This document shows positions 1-9,768 of a stretch of 64,000 bases of DNA, in pieces. The position numbers and the translations under genes were made by a program. A model generated the notes under the pieces. The model did no database searches, was not told the origin of the DNA, and saw only the letters and a list, made by a program, of their open reading frames with translations. Position 1 is the first letter of the stretch. The number at the start of each line of letters is the position of its first letter. This stretch comes from Astragalus membranaceus (lineage: Eukaryota > Streptophyta > Magnoliopsida > Fabales > Fabaceae), in contig CM076847.1 of the NCBI GenBank assembly GCA_039519185.1, positions 28,393,251 through 28,457,250 of the forward strand. Direction: 5' to 3'.

Positions 1-151
1 TTTTTCTTGTATTAATTCGGTAGAATATGAATGGCCAGCACTTAATTCAGTAGAATATGAAAGGCCGGCACTTCTTGTATAAATAGAGCCTCATGCTCTC
101 TTCCAAATCAATGAAAACATAATACTTCTTTTCACTTCTCTGATTCTAATA
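1..151 (+). repeat. 5' LTR of Ty1/copia element (3' part only)
   Basis: This stretch matches the 3' LTR at 27453-27633, including the repeated 'AGTAGAATATGAA' units, the TATA region and the ending 'CTGATTCTAATA'. By comparison with the 3' LTR, roughly 96 bp of the 5' LTR lie before the window. It is followed directly by a primer binding site, which fixes the LTR end near 151. The two LTR copies differ at many sites, so this is an old insertion. Confidence 0.85.
78..85 (+). promoter_or_regulatory. TATA box of the copia LTR
   Basis: A TATAAATA sequence sits about 70 bp before the LTR end and recurs at the equivalent place in the 3' LTR near 27562. It is the likely core promoter for the element transcript. 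No transcription start can be proved from sequence. Confidence 0.6.
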
Positions 152-164
152 TGGTAGTCAGAGC
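152..164 (+). other. Primer binding site, tRNA-iMet type
   Basis: The sequence TGGTAGTCAGAGC immediately follows the LTR. It is the usual plant copia primer binding site TGGTATCAGAGC, complementary to the 3' end of initiator tRNA-Met, with one inserted base. It marks the start of minus-strand DNA synthesis in the ancestral element. Confidence 0.75.
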
Positions 165-305
165 TTTTTTCGCCACCACAGTGGCTTAGTTTAGATCCTT
201 CGCTTCCGCATCGCAACCGTTTCACAACCGCTGCGTCGTCGTTTATTCACCAAGGAGACACCGTCTTCTCTGGCGATTTCATCCACAACATCGTTAACTC
301 CATTT

Positions 306-1495
306 GTGAACTTCAATTACAAGTTCACAGAGAAACTCGATGACAACAATTACTTAGTGTGGTTGCAACAGATTGAGCCTGTGTTACGCGCGCATCGTCT
401 TCACCGATTTTGCGTAAAGCTGGAATTTCCTCCTCAATATCTCAATGAGGATGATCGCACCACTAGAACTCTCAATCCGGCCTCGAGTGAGAGGTTCAAG
501 ATCAGATGTTACTTTTGTGGTTGCAACAATATCTCTACGTGTCGTTGCTTCCAACCAGGATCGGTTGTCGTCACACGTGGCAACTCTGGGATCATTTTCA
601 CAAGAACTATCACTCTCAGATCAAGGCTCAATCGCGTCAACTACGCACTGAATTGCGTACAATCAAGAAAGGTACCAATACTATCACTGAATTTCTCACT
701 AAAGTCAAGGTGATCGCCGATTCACTGATCTACATCGGCGAAAACATTATTCCTCAGGATCAGTTAGACGTTATCCTTGAAGGTCTTTCGCCTGATTTCG
801 AATTTCTTGTTACTCTCATGAACAACAAATCTGACTGGTTTGAATTCGATGAAGTCAAGTCTTTACTTTTAGCACATGAACACCGTGTCAACAAGTAAAA
901 GATCGTGGAGGAAGTGACTTCACTAAACCTTACTCAAAATGCTACTTCTGTCTCTCAATCTAATCTCATACCACATGCTAATTTCATTGATTCAACACCT
1001 CCACAAACTAACAACAGTTCTGATAAATCAGGAGGAGGCCGTGACAACTTTAATGCTCGCGGTGGAGGTCGGTTCGGTTGTGGTGGAGGACGAAGTGGCC
1101 GGAATGATGGTAGAGGCAATGTGCAGTGTCAAGTGTGTCGCAAATTTGGTCATGAAGCATCTATCTGCTACTACAGCTACAACGCTTCCTATGCTTCCCC
1201 ATATGGTGCCCTTTCAGTAGCCTATACCTATGGCAATACCTACCAATACATCAGGCCTGTAGCTACATCTTCCCCAACACATCCCTGGACTACATCAGTT
1301 CCTGTTGGATCTCCACTAGCACCTCAAGCAATGTACACTAACATTGTTGCTGCAGTACCAATACCTTTCTTTGACACAGGTGCTACCAACAACTTTGGCT
1401 CCATTCCTCCACAAGTTAACACTGGTGTGCCTCCTCCATTTTACCTAGAGAATGTGTTCTTAGGCAACGATCAAGTTTGCCCGTACACTCTATGA
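306..1495 (+). pseudogene. Ty1/copia gag and start of protease, decayed
   Basis: The N-terminal frame (306-713) resembles the start of a plant copia gag, with a 'NYLVW' motif near residue 16. Homology then shifts frame into 506-1495, where a UBN2-type gag region runs to an in-frame stop at 896-898 and continues. A CCHC zinc knuckle (C-x2-C-x4-H-x4-C, around 1128-1170) binds RNA in this family. A protease-like DTGAT motif lies near 1371, followed by a stop at 1493-1495. At least one frameshift and two stops make it non-functional. Confidence 0.8.
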
Positions 1496-1499
1496 GTTC

Positions 1500-2875
1500 T
1501 AAATCATTTCCCTCTCCTTTTAATCTTGCACTTCAATTAGATCTCAAAGATATCTTATATGTTCCCTCCCTAACCAAAGACTTAATCAATGTGCACGAGT
1601 TTTCTCGTGATAAGAATTGCTATTTCCAAATTCACCCATTTCATTACCTTGTGAAATCACAAGTTGATAACAGTCCCCTACTTCAAGGTCCAATTATTTC
1701 CAGTGGTCTCTACCCTCTCTCTACTCAAGCTCATCAGTCTACTGTTTCTGTTCCAGTTTTTTCAAATAATGTTAACCCCTCCCTTGTCAATTTCACTGCA
1801 TTCCCACACAATAGTACTTTACAATCCTTGTGGCATAATCGGCTTGGACATCCAAGTCTAGTTACCTTGAATAATGTACTCAAACTCTGTAATCTCAGTA
1901 CCTTTTCAAGCAATAATGCAGATTTTTGTGTTGCATGTTGCATAGGGAAATCCCACAGATTACTTTCCCAGCCTTTACAAACTGTCTATAATGTACCTTT
2001 ACAACTTTTATACAGTGACCTTTGGGGACCCGCACCTATGGTCTCTTCTTTGGAATACAAATACTATGTGTCTTTCATTGATGCCTTTAGCATACATACA
2101 TGGATCTATTTTCTCAAAACCAACAGGAAACACTGTCTAAATTCAAAGAGTTCAAAAGCCTTGTTGAACTTCAGTTAAATACTAAAAACAAGGCTCTTCA
2201 AATTGACTGGGGGGGGGGGTGAGTTTAGCCCATTTAAGCAATATCTAGATGATTTGGGGATTGTCCACAGAATCATATGCCCACATACTCACCACCAAAA
2301 TGGTGTGGTTGAGAAAAAGCATAGACCTATAGTTAAAATGGGTTTGGCATTACTGTCTCAAGCATCCCTCCCATACCCTTATTGGGATCATGCATTTCAT
2401 ACAGCCGTTTACCTTATTACAAACCTTTAAAAGTCTTTGGGTGTGCTTTCTATCCTTAACTGAGACCAAACAATAATCATAAACTTCAATTTAGGTCATC
2501 TGAGTGCACTTTTCTTGGATACTCATCCTCACACAAAGGGTATAAGTGTCTAGATGCCAATGGTAGACTATTCATCTCCAAAGATGTCCTGTGTTAATGA
2601 ACACATGTTTCCCTTCAATTGTATTCCCTCTAATGTGCACAAGTCCTCCACTTACCAAAAGTCCTCTTTTAATTCTCTTGGCATTGTCTCACCTACTACA
2701 CCAGCTACTTCACCCACTGGTGTACCACCTTCACCTACACCTCAAAACACACCTCCTTCAACACCTTACTCACCACATGACAACAACATCTCCACACCCC
2801 TACCCTCCTCAGCATCAAGTACCATTGATCCCAACTCACTAGGTTCTGAAGTGAATATAAGTCAACTGGAGTCAA
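1500..2875 (+). pseudogene. Ty1/copia GAG-pre-integrase and integrase, decayed
   Basis: The frame 1477-2178 contains the GAG-pre-integrase zinc-binding region, with WHNRLGHPS followed by a C-x2-C pair. The integrase start follows, with SDLWGP carrying the first catalytic Asp. The frame stops at 2176-2178. The second part (2203-2430) has GGGGEF, where the second Asp is expected but the codon run has become poly-G, and NGVVEKKHR with the catalytic Glu. The proline/threonine-rich linker that precedes reverse transcriptase continues to about 2870. Homology then ends abruptly at a poly-G tract where another repeat begins. No reverse transcriptase follows on this side. Confidence 0.8.
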
Positions 2876-3157
2876 AAGAAAGGGGGGGGGGTTTGAATTG
2901 TGACCCTTTTAGAAATTTTTTTGCTTGACCAACCGGATCACTTACAATAATATCAAATAGACTTCAAGGATGCTAGAACTTTGAAGGATCTGAAGCTACT
3001 TGCTATCTTATAAGATGACAGCCATCTAAAGATATAGAAACAATGGTTGATGATAGGAAAGTCACTGAGTTAAGAAGATATAAAGAGATGGAGAAAGTGA
3101 ATATTGTATCTTCTTAGAAACATGACAGCATAAGAAGATACTTTGATGGGTGATGTG
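2876..3157. repeat. Left arm of an unclassified repeat interrupting the copia element
   Basis: Starting at a run of ten Gs, copia homology is lost and the sequence has no recognisable coding. The last five bases, ATGTG (3153-3157), are duplicated at 21189-21193 on the far side of the Ogre element. The right arm therefore continues at 21194. The poly-G start followed by TTTGAATTGTG is a pattern I associate with legume LTRs, but I cannot name the family. Confidence 0.5.
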
Positions 3158-3782
3158 TGTGACACATTTTTAATAGGTGCACTTTCACTTCCATGCCCAA
3201 AAATTCAAAATTCAAAATTCAAAAGAAGGAAGTGTCCTCAATAAGACAAAAGACCAAAAACAAGTTTTTTTTTCTCCTCCTCTCCCTTGCTTCATACGAA
3301 TTCCCTCTCTCTCTCTCTCTCACAAAATTCTTCCACACTCTTCTATTCCTTATCCCCTAAGAATATGCTTTGTACTATTCTTAACTTTTCCCTTTTTGGT
3401 GACCATCACTCACTCCCACATAGATTCATGCCCTCTTTTGTAAATTACCCCACCCATTTATACTCACCTCTTCACAAGAAAATACAAAATTACCTCTTTG
3501 GTAACATTCCATCTCAATTATACCCTTAACCCTATTTTTACCTCACATCACATATGAGCCTCCATTCCCAAAAAAGGACAAGTTTTTTTCACACAAACTC
3601 TCCTCTCTTCTCTCCTCACACCATTCTCCCTCTCTCCCTCTCCCTCACTCTCATTTTGTGTTTTCTCACTACCCACAATCCAAGTGATCTCCAATCCTAG
3701 CCCTTCATTCAAATTCAAAACCCAATCTTAGAGCACCTAGTAAAGAACAATGACCTAATTACCCCTAGACCTAAAACAACTC

Positions 3783-3790
3783 TATAAATA
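3783..3790 (+). promoter_or_regulatory. TATA box in the Ogre 5' LTR
   Basis: TATAAATA lies in a C/T-rich stretch and is repeated at 18670-18677 in the 3' LTR. Everything downstream in the LTR, including all the hairpins listed below, would be in the transcript if this is the promoter. Confidence 0.6.
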
Positions 3791-4226
3791 CCCTCTCATT
3801 TACACACATCACAATTTTTTGCTTCTCATTCTCCTACACTAAAACCCTAGCACACAAAAACCTCTCCCTTTTCCTCTCCTAAAACTGTAGCCCTTAACCC
3901 TCCTCCCTCAACCATTTTTGATATTCTCTTCACCCAAACACCACCATCTCACTTCATTCTCATCCCTCTTTCACATATCTCCTCCAGTTTCCATTCAAGT
4001 TCAAACATCATCATCAAAGAAGGTTTTCACAAAGCTTTTGTGGGCTAGAGTTGAAGAACCTTGGAGTCTTGTTGATTTGTGTCTAGTTTCACCTTCTCAT
4101 CTTATTTCCTAGCTTGGAGTTAAGGTAAAATCCTTAAAACCTTGCATCACATTTGAGTTCTTGCCTCAAAAATGTAAAATCATTCATCCTATCATCTTCA
4201 TATTCTCATATTGTTGATTGTTGTTG

Positions 4227-4292
4227 GTGAGAAGTGTCATAAGCACTTTGACAAGCACTTAGGGAGGCTTGGGTTCTTATGGTGCTTCTCAC
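4227..4292 (+). other. Long stem-loop in the Ogre LTR
   Basis: Positions 4227-4243 and 4276-4292 form a 17-bp stem. The three non-Watson-Crick positions are all G-U pairs if the + strand is RNA. In the 3' LTR copy (19114-19133 with 19160-19179) the stem reaches 20 bp. G-U pairs would be A-C mismatches on the other strand, so this looks like a sense-RNA structure in the transcript leader. Confidence 0.65.
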
Positions 4293-4911
4293 CCTTGAAT
4301 GATTGTTGATTGGTGTTGATTTGATCTTGATCCTTGCATTTCATGAAATGAAATGTTGTTTTATGGCATATTATGTTTCACATACTTGTAGAAAAATAGG
4401 GTTTATGTTAAGTTTTGTGCATTTCTTTGCCTAATCACATGAACCTTTACCAAAAATGCGATTCAACATGCTTTGATGCTTTGATTGCTAAGATGATTTG
4501 CTTGATTATGGTTTGCCAATGATCATGCTTGAGGCTACTCTTTTGAATTCGCTTGTGCTTTGTAATCTCCTTGTTTACTCACATATTGTATCATCAATAC
4601 TTAGATAGGTCCATTCCATACATTACATCTTCCACTAGATGTGCATTTAGATTCCCTTGCGTTTTGTAGAAATATTTGCTTAATGCCCAATTCAAGTTCC
4701 TTTTTCGCCTATTTATGTGTTGTGGTCTAATATGTGTAGTTTAGGCTAACATTCGCTCAAGAATTCAAATGAGATTAGTTGTAAAGTTATGTCCATGTTG
4801 TTGTTTGCCTAAGGATTCGATTTCAATGATTGTGCCATGCTTGAATCTCCAAATCTTCTCGCATTCATTGTTTTCTTTTCTAAATAGCTTAGCATGAAAA
4901 TGGTGACTAGT

Positions 4912-5757
4912 GACAACTACCCATAACCTTTGTTAGTTTGGTTGTCCTAAGAGCCTAAATTTCAAAAAAAAGATGTTTTCATATGCATAAGCTACTAGTG
5001 ATAATCACCCATAACCTTTGTTAGTTTGATTATCATGAACACTTTCAATTTCAAAAGATATTTTCCTAAGTATCAAAAGTCATAGCAAGTGTTAGTGTTG
5101 ACCACCCATAACCTTTGTTAGTTTGGTCATCATGAAGGCTTTCATCTTTCAAAAGAGATTTTTACATGAACTTAAGTGGGTTTTAGTAGTGATCGCCCAT
5201 AACCTTTGTTAGTTTGATCATTACGAACGCCCTTCACTTTTCAAAACCAAAGCAAAAAGACTTTCACTTTCAAGGCTCGTTAGAACTACGTCGCTTTGAT
5301 TCCCATTTGGGATATGTAGAAGCGAGCCACAATCTCGTCAAGCACAACCATAAAAATTAGCATTTGCATAACAAAAAGAAAAGAGTTATTTTCATAACAC
5401 AAAAAAAGAATCACTTTTGCAAACCAAGATCATTTTCAGAACAAAAACATTCTCCTTTCAAGAATCATTTTCAAACCCATTGTCGCTAGTGGCTAATCAG
5501 AACCTTTGTTCGTCTAGCCATTGGTAGCAATGTCTTTTTCCCAAAAGAACAACAAGCGATGATCACTCATAGCCTTTGTTAGTTTGATCATTCGTGCCAA
5601 TCAATCTCTTTCGAAAACCACTTTCAAAAGGGTAAATAAAAAACGAGTTGCTACTAATAGTCAATCAGAACCTTTGTTCGTTTGACTGGCGGTGGTGACT
5701 CTCATTTTCAAGAGTACTTAGCGGTGATTACCCATAACCTTGGTTAGTTTAATCATT
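4912..5757 (+). repeat. Array of eight covarying double-stem hairpins (5' LTR)
   Basis: Each unit has a conserved centre ending in ACCTTTGTT-x-GT and a variable outer stem. Outer stems (left/right): 4912-4919/4939-4946, 4999-5007/5027-5035, 5099-5104/5124-5129, 5190-5195/5215-5220, 5490-5495/5515-5520, 5560-5565/5585-5590, 5659-5664/5682-5687 and 5725-5730/5750-5755. Examples are TGATAATCA with TGATTATCA, TGACCA with TGGTCA, and TGGCTA with TAGCCA. The inner stem is TAAC-CTTT-GTTA or GAAC-CTTT-GTTC, so its outer pair also covaries. Wobbles are G-U on the + strand. Confidence 0.8.
5286..5319 (+). other. CTACGT/ACGTAG double hairpin, first copy
   Basis: The outer stem is CTACGT (5286-5291) with ATGTAG (5314-5319), including one G-U pair. 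The inner stem is TCCC (5301-5304) with GGGA (5309-5312). A second LTR copy lies at 5839-5880, and a related structure lies in the minus-strand solo LTR at 23124-23166. Confidence 0.6.
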
Positions 5758-5838
5758 CACTAAATGCTCGTCCTATTTCGAAAACTCACTAAAAAGATAA
5801 AAGACAAAAACCTTTTCAAAGAAAAAGACAAACAAGAA

Positions 5839-5880
5839 CTACGTAGCTTTGAATTCTCCATCGCACCGGGAGATACGTAG
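5839..5880 (+). other. CTACGT/ACGTAG double hairpin, second copy
   Basis: The outer stem CTACGTA (5839-5845) pairs with TACGTAG (5874-5880). The inner stem TCTCC (5855-5859) pairs with GGAGA (5869-5873). The inner stem differs from that of the first copy yet stays complementary. Confidence 0.65.
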
Positions 5881-6229
5881 GAGCTAGAGGCTAACTCTCG
5901 TCAAGCGCAAAAAATAAAAATTTTCAATAAGTCTTCTCATTCCCTTTTCAATAAAGAAGCAAATTTAAGTATTTTCCAAATCAACACTTAAGACCACACG
6001 TTTAATTAAAGTTTCCCTTTCGGTAGAAAGGAGGTGTGGGGTGCTAATACCTTCCCCATGCCTAACCGACCCCCGAACCCAAATTTTCCGGTTTCCAAAA
6101 GGCCATTCGCTTTCCAAAAAGGTTTTTCTTCAATATTTTCCTTATAAAAAATATTGGTGGCGACTTCATTGTTTTAAAAAGTTGTAAACGAAGAAAGATA
6201 TCCTCAGGGACTTTTTCGGGTGCAACAGC

Positions 6230-6247
6230 TGGCGACTTCACTGGGGA
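6230..6247 (+). other. Primer binding site of the Ogre element
   Basis: TGGCGACTTCACTGGGGA lies two bases after the LTR end. It closely resembles the TGGCGACT...CTGGGGA site of Ogre/Tat elements, which is reported to pair with a tRNA-Arg. The tRNA assignment is from family knowledge, not tested here. Confidence 0.75.
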
Positions 6248-6642
6248 TGTTTCCTTTTTAAGTGGGTCAATCCCTTTCGGTTTCCTTTTCTTTCTTATCA
6301 TGTTGTATGCATGTGCATTTGTTTTCGTTTCTTCCATGTTCGTTTTTCCTTCCTCCTCTTTGCTTATGTGCTTAGTACCCTCATGCATTTCCCCAATCCC
6401 AATTATCTTCCCTTCTTCTTTGCTCTCTTTATTCAAGGTAAGCTCATGCATTTCTCCCCAATTCTATCATGATCCCCTCTTCTTGGCTCCCCTTCTTGAG
6501 ATAAGCAATGCACTTGATTGTTGTTGAAACACTAGGCTAGTTCATATTGGATTGATATTGAACCCTAGGGTAGACAACATGCTATTGCCTGGATTGTTCT
6601 GGATTTTCATTTGCAGGTGGGGTAGTTTTTAAGGAAATGCCC

Positions 6643-6644
<2 letters not shown>

Positions 6645-6731
<87 letters not shown>
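6645..6731 (+). repeat. (CA)n microsatellite
   Basis: About 43 uninterrupted CA dinucleotides lie in the Ogre leader. The length is likely to be polymorphic. Confidence 0.95.
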
Positions 6732-6734
<3 letters not shown>

Positions 6735-6807
6735 TACCTTGAGATGATATGCTTTGAGAGAAAGACCATAACCCAGGTCTGTGAGAGTATCTTAGGATGA
6801 GTGGATT

Positions 6808-6852
6808 CAAGTAGCGAGAGCCCATCAGGACCTTTGTCCGTTTGGCTACTTG
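6808..6852 (+). other. Ninth double-stem hairpin, in the leader
   Basis: The outer stem CAAGTAGC (6808-6815) pairs perfectly with GCTACTTG (6845-6852). The inner stem is GGAC-CTTT-GTCC. Relative to the LTR units, two inner pairs have changed together (GGAC/GTCC instead of TAAC/GTTA or GAAC/GTTC) while the CTTT loop is kept. Confidence 0.7.
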
Positions 6853-7327
6853 CGAAAGTTTCAATCAGAGTTGTGCTCTTTCATGATGCCTTGTACCTAG
6901 CAGTTTGCTGCATTTACGAGGAATTTTGTGAAAGAGACTGTGGCTCTGATGACCTTTGTGAGGGTGTGAATAGGGCTACATGGAAAGATCACCCCTAAAA
7001 TGCCTTAGATCATAGGTTTCTCCCCTTTTAAGTCACAAGGGCGTTCCAAATTGTGTGCTGCATTGTCGCATTCAGTTTAGTCAAAAAAAAATTTTCCTCA
7101 AAATTTTCAATAAATGCCTATGTGAGGTGGCATATAGGTTGTAAACTCAAAAAATACCACTCCATGCAAAAACACAAAAAAAAGGCATCATTGCATCATT
7201 ACATCATTTGTATCATCTGCATTAAATAAAACCCAATCTTGAAAAATCATTCATCATGCATCTAAGTTGTTTGCCGGGATTGTAAAGTAACTTGGAATCT
7301 TGTCTTAAGCGGGAAAGATAAAGCAAC

Positions 7328-9403
7328 ATGGGATCAAGAAGCGAGATTGTACTTAATTCAAGGTTTCCGGTTATCAGGAGAATAGATGTAGAGGGTTTGA
7401 AAGAGTTTGTCTCCTTGATGGGGTCGGAGGAGAGGGATTTATTCGGGAAAGCTTATGGTAACCTCCTTAGATTGTTACAATTAGATGCCCAAGAGAGTGC
7501 TATTATGGCCCTGAGCCGATTCTATGATCCGGACACTCGATGTTTCCTCTTCAAAGACTTTCAGTTATCACCAACTCTCGAGGAGTATGAACAGATTCCG
7601 GGGTTCTCAAAGTCAGAGTTAGCACCTTACCAATATCAAAAACATCGGTACTCAGACCAGAGACTCTCGTTGTTGTTGCAGGTCAGTGTGAAGGAATTAG
7701 GGCTTCATAAGGAAAAGAAGAACCGTATCAGGGGTTTCCCGCTAAGTTATTTCGAAGGTTTATTGAAGTTTTATGCCCAGAACAAGAAGTGGGGTCCTTT
7801 CAAGCAGCTGTTAGCCCTAACTACTTTCGGGATCGTCCTTTTCCCTCAGGTCGAGAAGTTCATTGATGAGACCGCTATTGGGCTTTTGCTAGCATTCATA
7901 AGTAAAGAAAATCCGATTAACCCTGTACCAGCAATTCTTGCAGATACCTACTATTCCTTCACTCATCACCGTGTGTTAGGAAAGAAGAAGGTTGCTTGCT
8001 CTTTGCATGTTCTCTACACCTGGTTCCTCAACCATGTTGTCACTCATAAAACGAAAGTTGCGGACTTGGTAGATTATGCCCTGAGTTGTGAGGTAGAAGC
8101 CAGAAGTGCACAAGAATGGGTACACACTTTAGGGAATCTCAGTGCTCTCAAAGTCTGTTGGTTCAATCATCCGTGTTGGAAAGATAGGCCTTCAATACTG
8201 TTCCGGTGTGGCAATTTCCAGAATGTGCCCTTAATGGGAGCCCAAGGCTACATCAGTTACAATCCTTCTCTCACCATCAGACAGCTTGGGTATCCTATGA
8301 AGAATGCACCCACTGAAGACATGTTGGCCCCAATTTTTCTCGATAAGGAAGATTCAAAGAACCAAGGCTTGCTTCAGAAAATTTCAAAGGCTTGGGAGGG
8401 TGTAGTTTACAAGGATAAAGAGGAGATCACAAAGAAAACAGGTGATGTTACTTTCTACCAATGGCTCCACCAAAGAATTCAAGATGTTTGTCCGCCTCGT
8501 CAGAATTCATCGTCAGTTGGGAAAGAAGTCCCAGAGCTTCACGTTCCAAGTCTCAAAGAACTAAGTGAGGTCAAGTCTGCCTTGTTCAAGGTAGAAGAAG
8601 AAAAGAAAGCCTTGCAAGATAAGTTGGGGAAAGTAATTTCTGAGAAGAGAAAGTTAGAGAGCGAGAATGAGCGCAAGGCCGAAGCTCTCAAAGAAAGCAG
8701 CAAGAAACTTAAAAAAGAAGAGGAAAGTAATCAAGAATTGAAGAAATATCTGAAAGGTGCCAAAGATGAGTTGAAAAGATCGAATGCCAAGGTGGGTGAG
8801 GCCATGGTTAGAGCAAACGAATGGAGGAAGTTGTTCAAGAAGTCTGTGCAAAGTGAGAGAGCTGCAAAGGAATCACTAGAGGAATTCAAGAAAGAGTCTC
8901 AGTATGTGGCGTTTGAGCTTGAAAGTCAAATGAGGTGCATCAGACAAGATAGAGGTGCAATTGAGAACATCCTTAGAGAGTATCAGCAGGCTTTAAGGAT
9001 GGAGCAAGAGAATTCAGATGAACTAAGAAGGAATCTGAGGCACATCAGTGATGCTTACCGACAGGTGAGAGAGGAGAGTCAATACTGGGAACACCATTTT
9101 TTCGAGCTAATGGGTGGGATTGAAAAGCAAGAGATCATAGTTGAGTTGAGGGCAGAAATTCAACAGTGGAAGAACAAGTTCTCCAAGTTGGCGTGGTTGG
9201 CCAACCAGGCGGTGAGGGATGTTCCCAAGAGGTTGAGGAAGGCAGAAGCTGAGATGCTGCCTTACAACACTCCGGTGCGAGTATATGAATTCGTGGAGTA
9301 CTGCAAGTCTCTGACTGAGGAACTCATGGAAAGGGCAAGAGAAGATGCTGCAGTTAGCAAAAAGAAGAAGAACGAAGAGAAGATGAAGGCAATAGGTTTT
9401 TAG
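7328..9403 (+). CDS. Ogre ORF1 protein, 691 aa
   Basis: This is an uninterrupted frame between the leader and gag, the position of the extra ORF1 that defines Ogre-type elements. Its molecular role is unknown. Residues 1 to about 390 look like a folded domain rich in aromatic and conserved hydrophobic positions, with motifs such as FYDP, CFLFKDFQLSPTLEEYE and GYPM. Residues about 410-560 are a long Lys/Glu-rich coiled coil. A second helical region follows, ending in a basic Lys-rich tail. I see no zinc finger and no catalytic motif. The start ATG follows the leader and the downstream sequence is in the same orientation as gag. The frame is intact although gag-pol is badly broken, which is notable. 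Assignment rests on position and overall resemblance to plant proteins of this class. Confidence 0.8.
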   Translation: MGSRSEIVLNSRFPVIRRIDVEGLKEFVSLMGSEERDLFGKAYGNLLRLLQLDAQESAIMALSRFYDPDTRCFLFKDFQLSPTLEEYEQIPGFSKSELAPYQYQKHRYSDQRLSLLLQVSVKELGLHKEKKNRIRGFPLSYFEGLLKFYAQNKKWGPFKQLLALTTFGIVLFPQVEKFIDETAIGLLLAFISKENPINPVPAILADTYYSFTHHRVLGKKKVACSLHVLYTWFLNHVVTHKTKVADLVDYALSCEVEARSAQEWVHTLGNLSALKVCWFNHPCWKDRPSILFRCGNFQNVPLMGAQGYISYNPSLTIRQLGYPMKNAPTEDMLAPIFLDKEDSKNQGLLQKISKAWEGVVYKDKEEITKKTGDVTFYQWLHQRIQDVCPPRQNSSSVGKEVPELHVPSLKELSEVKSALFKVEEEKKALQDKLGKVISEKRKLESENERKAEALKESSKKLKKEEESNQELKKYLKGAKDELKRSNAKVGEAMVRANEWRKLFKKSVQSERAAKESLEEFKKESQYVAFELESQMRCIRQDRGAIENILREYQQALRMEQENSDELRRNLRHISDAYRQVREESQYWEHHFFELMGGIEKQEIIVELRAEIQQWKNKFSKLAWLANQAVRDVPKRLRKAEAEMLPYNTPVRVYEFVEYCKSLTEELMERAREDAAVSKKKKNEEKMKAIGF

Positions 9404-9768
9404 ATTTTAATTCAATGTAATTTTCCTTTTATAGAATGTTCACTGGGAAATTGTAATTTTTCTTTTCTTAAAGAATATTGCACTTTTCTTTTCAAGGCAT
9501 TGTATTGCACATTTAAGGATATTGTACCTTGTTCTTTTCGTTGAATGATTAAAGTTATGATGCTTGAATGAAGTACGCTTATCCCGCTTGTTGATCCCAG
9601 CTGCGTTATGTTCTTGAAAATATTTGAATATGCACTTAAGACAAGAGCAAGTTGCACTGTGGTTCCCGGCAATAAACAACAAAAAATCATATGCATTACA
9701 TTGCATTCATTAATTTGTTCTTTTGCTTATAAAAATATTTCAACTCAAACAGAAGATAAGGCAAGCTG
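9404..9768 (+). other. Spacer between Ogre ORF1 and gag
   Basis: An AT-rich stretch with no supported coding. In family knowledge, Ogre ORF1 and gag are separate frames. I see no obvious internal promoter here. Confidence 0.5.

Larger units (their letters stand above)
3158..6227 (+). repeat. 5' LTR of the Ogre element, with 5' deletion
   Basis: It aligns almost base for base with 18039-21188 of the 3' LTR and ends in GTGCAACA. The first roughly 565 bp of the 3' LTR (17473-18037) are missing here. Only TGT remains between the target duplication and the point where homology starts. A further roughly 75-bp segment (19565-19640 of the 3' LTR) is also absent, probably lost between short repeats ending in TTTGCTTAATGCCC. 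The LTR has a TATA box and several conserved stem-loops described separately. Confidence 0.9.
6248..7327 (+). other. Untranslated leader of the Ogre element
   Basis: About 1.1 kb between the primer binding site and ORF1 has no supported coding. It holds a long CA microsatellite (6645-6731) and a hairpin (6808-6852) of the same type as the LTR array. The short frames across the microsatellite are low-complexity artefacts. Confidence 0.7.
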
